NCBI GenBank assembly: GCA_946405675.1
Contig: CAMJIC010000093.1
Location: 1-9,216 of the forward strand
Source of the DNA: an uncultured Clostridia bacterium
Lineage (GTDB): Bacteria; Bacillota; Clostridia; Lachnospirales; Lachnospiraceae
Direction of reading: 5' to 3'
Length of the DNA stretch: 9,216 nt
Below are positions 7,550 through 9,216 of the stretch, piece after piece (positions within the stretch are counted from its first letter, which is position 1; each line of letters starts with the position of its first letter). The notes beneath the pieces are model-generated. The model was not told the origin of the DNA. It saw only the letters and a list, made by a program, of their open reading frames with translations, and searched no databases. The position numbers and the translations under genes were made by a program.

Positions 7550-7555
7550 AAGGAG
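7550..7555 (+). promoter_or_regulatory. Ribosome binding site of CGD-alpha-like gene
   Basis: AAGGAG lies 9 nt before the ATG at 7565 and supports that start. No promoter hexamers stand out in the 32 nt after the preceding hairpin. Confidence 0.65.
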
Positions 7556-7564
7556 AGACAGGAT

Positions 7565-8437
7565 ATGTACAAGTATGACAGAAAAGGACCCAAGCGGGGT
7601 GTGGCTCTGTACAGCTATTCAGCAGAGTTCGGGCTGACAAAGACATTGGAGGACTGCTTTGAGGATGTCCATGATATGGGTGCGCACGGGATCGAGATCC
7701 TGGCCAACACGCATATCGAGAATTATCCGTATCCGACGGATGAATGGGTAGAGAAATGGTTCCGGCTCTGCGATAAATATGAGGTTGTTCCGGTGGAATA
7801 CGGCAACTGGATCGATTCCCACGTGCTGGGCGACAGGGATCTGACTACGCAGGAGTCCGTGGAGATGCTAAAGAGAGACATCCGCCTTGCCCACCGCCTT
7901 GGCTTTACCGTCATGAGAACCAAGATGCCGGTCATCAACGACCTGCTTGAGCCGGTGCTGAACTGGAGGGAGATCATCAAGGGCGCGCTTCCCCTTGCCG
8001 AAGAGCTTGGCATCAGGATGTGCCCGGAGATCCATACGCCGTCCAACCTGAAGGGCAAGCTGGTCACGGATTTCGTGGACTTCATCAAAGAGACCGGAAC
8101 AAAGAACTTTGGCCTGAATATCGATTTCTCTGTCTTCCGCACCGAGTTCGCCGAAGGCGAGTGGAGAGATCCGAACTACACGCCCAACAAGCCGGAGGAC
8201 ATCATTCCGCTCCTGCCCTATGTCTATTGCTGCCATGCGAAGTTCATCAACATGAGCGATGACTTCCAGGAGACGACGATCCCGTATCCTCAGATCATCA
8301 AGGTCATGCAGGAGAATGGCTATGACGGTTATCTTCTGAGCGAATATGAAGGTGCCGATAAGTATGACCAGGGCTATGAAGTAGGTCAGACTCTGCGCAA
8401 GCAGCACATCATGCTGAAAAATCTGCTCGGCGATTAA
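7565..8437 (+). CDS. TIM-barrel sugar isomerase-like protein, probable C-glycoside deglycosidase alpha subunit
   Basis: A 290-residue protein of the xylose isomerase-like/AP endonuclease 2 superfamily. The N-terminus RGVALYSYSAEFGLTKTLED and the phrase MGAHGIEILANTHIE fit the branch that forms the catalytic alpha subunit of C-glycoside deglycosidases (the DfgA/DgpB type). These cleave the C-C bond between aglycone and a 3-keto sugar using a divalent metal, usually Mn2+. The expected metal tetrad is visible: Glu155 (CPEIH), Asp187 (NIDFS), His224 (CCHAKF) and Glu260 (LLSEYEG). His157, two residues after Glu155, is a candidate catalytic base. The protein should be cytoplasmic. Its stop overlaps the ribosome binding site of a DUF6379-type gene, the usual partner, which is the strongest support for this reading over a generic sugar-phosphate isomerase or epimerase. 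Superfamily membership is firm. The deglycosidase role is inferred from the pairing, and activity on O-linked 3-keto-glycosides is possible too. Confidence 0.78.
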   Translation: MYKYDRKGPKRGVALYSYSAEFGLTKTLEDCFEDVHDMGAHGIEILANTHIENYPYPTDEWVEKWFRLCDKYEVVPVEYGNWIDSHVLGDRDLTTQESVEMLKRDIRLAHRLGFTVMRTKMPVINDLLEPVLNWREIIKGALPLAEELGIRMCPEIHTPSNLKGKLVTDFVDFIKETGTKNFGLNIDFSVFRTEFAEGEWRDPNYTPNKPEDIIPLLPYVYCCHAKFINMSDDFQETTIPYPQIIKVMQENGYDGYLLSEYEGADKYDQGYEVGQTLRKQHIMLKNLLGD

Positions 8438-8444
8438 GGAGGTG
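8436..8444 (+). promoter_or_regulatory. Consensus ribosome binding site overlapping the alpha-subunit stop codon
   Basis: AAGGAGGTG begins inside the TAA stop (8435-8437) and places its GGAGG core 6 nt before the ATG at 8449. This arrangement suggests translational coupling, as expected for subunits made in fixed ratio. Confidence 0.75.
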
Positions 8445-8448
8445 CACG

Positions 8449-8892
8449 ATGGAAAAACAGGTTATCCAGTCTGTAGGATTCAGAAATATCAAGGATGAGA
8501 ATGGCAATGTCACCGGATTCCAGTTCAAGGTAAGGCTTCCCTACTACAGGGGGATCTTCCTTTCCCAGATCCGCCCGGGCACATTGTTCGTGGACGGTGA
8601 GAAGATCGGGAAGGACGACATCATCTGGAACATCAACGGTGAGGACTTCACCAATGAGGAGATGAAGGCGGACTTCCAGACCCATTGGGCAGTGACCAGT
8701 CCTGCGGTCCTGAAGGTAAAGAAGGCAGGCGGGCTCGCGCAGGGGTATCATGACCTGAAGTACGGCTTCTGCTTCACATCATCCTATATGCCGCCGATCA
8801 TTCAGGATCATCTTGATCCGGATCAGGAGAGCATGGTATTTATGCCGGAATTCGGCCATCATGTGAATGAAAGAAGGCTTCTGATCGTCTGA
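8449..8892 (+). CDS. DUF6379-type protein, probable C-glycoside deglycosidase beta subunit
   Basis: A 147-residue, probably all-beta cytoplasmic protein resembling the small beta subunit of C-glycoside deglycosidases (DfgB/DgpC type, DUF6379). Features that match my memory of the family are GFQFKVRLPYYRG (residues about 24-36), FLSQIRPGTLFVDGEKI followed by NGEDFTNEEM, then a Lys-rich strand leading to AGGLAQGYHDL, and SSYMPP. Length is close to the usual roughly 140 residues. In characterised enzymes this subunit packs against the TIM-barrel alpha subunit and both are needed for activity. The gene starts 11 nt after the alpha-subunit stop with an overlapping ribosome binding site. A compact hairpin follows its stop, and a new promoter-like sequence lies before the next gene. 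Family assignment is from motif memory rather than a profile search; the tight pairing with the isomerase-like gene makes it much stronger. Confidence 0.78.
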   Translation: MEKQVIQSVGFRNIKDENGNVTGFQFKVRLPYYRGIFLSQIRPGTLFVDGEKIGKDDIIWNINGEDFTNEEMKADFQTHWAVTSPAVLKVKKAGGLAQGYHDLKYGFCFTSSYMPPIIQDHLDPDQESMVFMPEFGHHVNERRLLIV

Positions 8893-8898
8893 TTCAGA

Positions 8899-8941
8899 GT
8901 TACAAAGCCACACGCCCGCCAGCGGGCGTGTGACATGTAAC
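8899..8941 (+). repeat. Compact palindromic hairpin after the CGD-beta gene, possible copy B of an intergenic repeat element
   Basis: CACACGCCCG (8909-8918) pairs with CGGGCGTGTG (8923-8932) around a CCAG loop. The outer arms GTTACA (8899-8904) and TGTAAC (8936-8941) extend the symmetry past a small internal loop. No T run follows. The 3' side GTGTGACATGTAACGAT closely matches the flank of the hairpin at 5691-5742, with 15 of 17 positions identical. Confidence 0.7.
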
Positions 8942-9000
8942 GATACAGAGGAACTGTCAGGTGCGGGATGGGTAAAAATATCCATCTGCCCCGTTGTTTA

Positions 9001-9009
9001 TGGTAGAAT
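9001..9009 (+). promoter_or_regulatory. Possible extended -10 promoter for the downstream isomerase-like gene
   Basis: TGGTAGAAT combines an extended -10 TG with TAGAAT (9004-9009), five of six consensus bases. No good -35 is found 17 bp upstream. Transcription would begin near 9016 and give a leader of about 70 nt. The leader contains short overlapping inverted repeats: GACGG/CCGTC (9016-9020, 9029-9033), GTCAA/TTGAC (9031-9035, 9055-9059) and GTCGG/CCGAC (9040-9044, 9059-9063). Confidence 0.4.
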
Positions 9010-9086
9010 AAGAGGGACGGTTCACAGTCCGTCAAGAGCGTCGGGGAACGGATGTTGACCGACTTGAGTAAAGAAAGGATCCAGAC

Positions 9087-9216
9087 ATGAGCAAGAAACT
9101 TCCGGTTGGAATTCAGGTTTATGGCCTGAGAGATCTTCTGGAGAATACTCCGGAGAATTTTAAGAACGTGATGCAGAAGGTGAAGGAGCTGGGATATGAC
9201 GGCGTGGAGCTGGCAG
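9087..9216 (+). CDS. Second sugar isomerase/epimerase-like TIM-barrel protein, 5' part (continues past window)
   Basis: The ATG at 9087 follows AAAGGA (9074-9079) by 7 nt. The 43 visible residues, with KLPVGIQVYGLRDLLENTPE near the start and KELGYDGVELA at the end, fit the first beta-alpha-beta unit of xylose isomerase-like/AP endonuclease 2 barrel proteins. None of the metal-ligand residues is yet visible, so activity cannot be judged. It is clearly different from the gene at 7565 in this region. In a C-glycoside or keto-sugar pathway such a protein could be a 3-keto-sugar epimerase, isomerase or hydrolase, or a second deglycosidase alpha subunit; this is inference. Confidence 0.7.
   Translation, partial: MSKKLPVGIQVYGLRDLLENTPENFKNVMQKVKELGYDGVELA

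Noticed and set aside
8936..8948. TGTAACGATACAG as a catabolite-repression (cre) site
   Set aside because: It lacks one base between AA and CG compared with the cre consensus, and it is part of the repeated hairpin flank.
1..9216. CRISPR arrays, tRNA/rRNA genes, insertion sequences or phage genes
   Set aside because: I saw no regularly spaced direct repeats, no tRNA cloverleaf or rRNA-like stretches, and no transposase or integrase motifs in any frame.

Overview
The window looks like part of a plant-glycan and plant-glycoside utilisation locus from a moderately GC-rich Firmicute, most likely a gut Clostridia/Lachnospiraceae member. The reasons are the strong AAGGAGG-type ribosome binding sites, compact same-strand gene order, a GPH-family sugar symporter, cytoplasmic GH3/GH43 enzymes and a GH39-like domain of the kind seen fused to AraC regulators in this group. 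The taxonomic call is inference. All recognisable genes lie on the + strand.

Layout. Positions 1-1590 hold the C-terminal part of a GH39-like protein whose N-terminus lies outside the window; its catalytic acid motif is degenerate. A BglX-like GH3 glycosidase (1695-3902) and a GH43 beta-xylosidase/arabinofuranosidase (3958-5640) follow. They are tightly spaced, lack signal peptides and so probably act on imported oligosaccharides. A 410-bp intergenic region (5641-6050) ends this block. It contains two strong inverted repeats, a plausible intrinsic terminator, a sigma-70-type promoter, a palindromic operator candidate at the expected transcription start, and a roughly 225-nt leader with a perfect 11-bp inverted repeat.

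The second block starts with a GPH sugar:cation symporter (6051-7457) and, after a 12-bp-stem hairpin, continues with a TIM-barrel xylose-isomerase-like protein (7565-8437). This is translationally coupled to a small DUF6379-type protein (8449-8892). I read the pair as the alpha and beta subunits of a C-glycoside deglycosidase (CGD), the enzyme family that cleaves the sugar-aglycone C-C bond of 3-keto C-glycosides in gut bacteria. A second TIM-barrel isomerase-like gene starts at 9087 behind its own possible promoter and runs off the right edge.

Working model (inference): the GH39-like protein senses xylo- or arabino-configured sugar. GH3 and GH43 remove O-linked xylose, arabinose or glucose inside the cell. 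The symporter imports the glycoside, and the CGD pair cleaves a C-glycosidic (or otherwise 3-keto-activated) bond. The sugar C3-oxidising dehydrogenase this scheme needs is not in the window and would be expected next to it.
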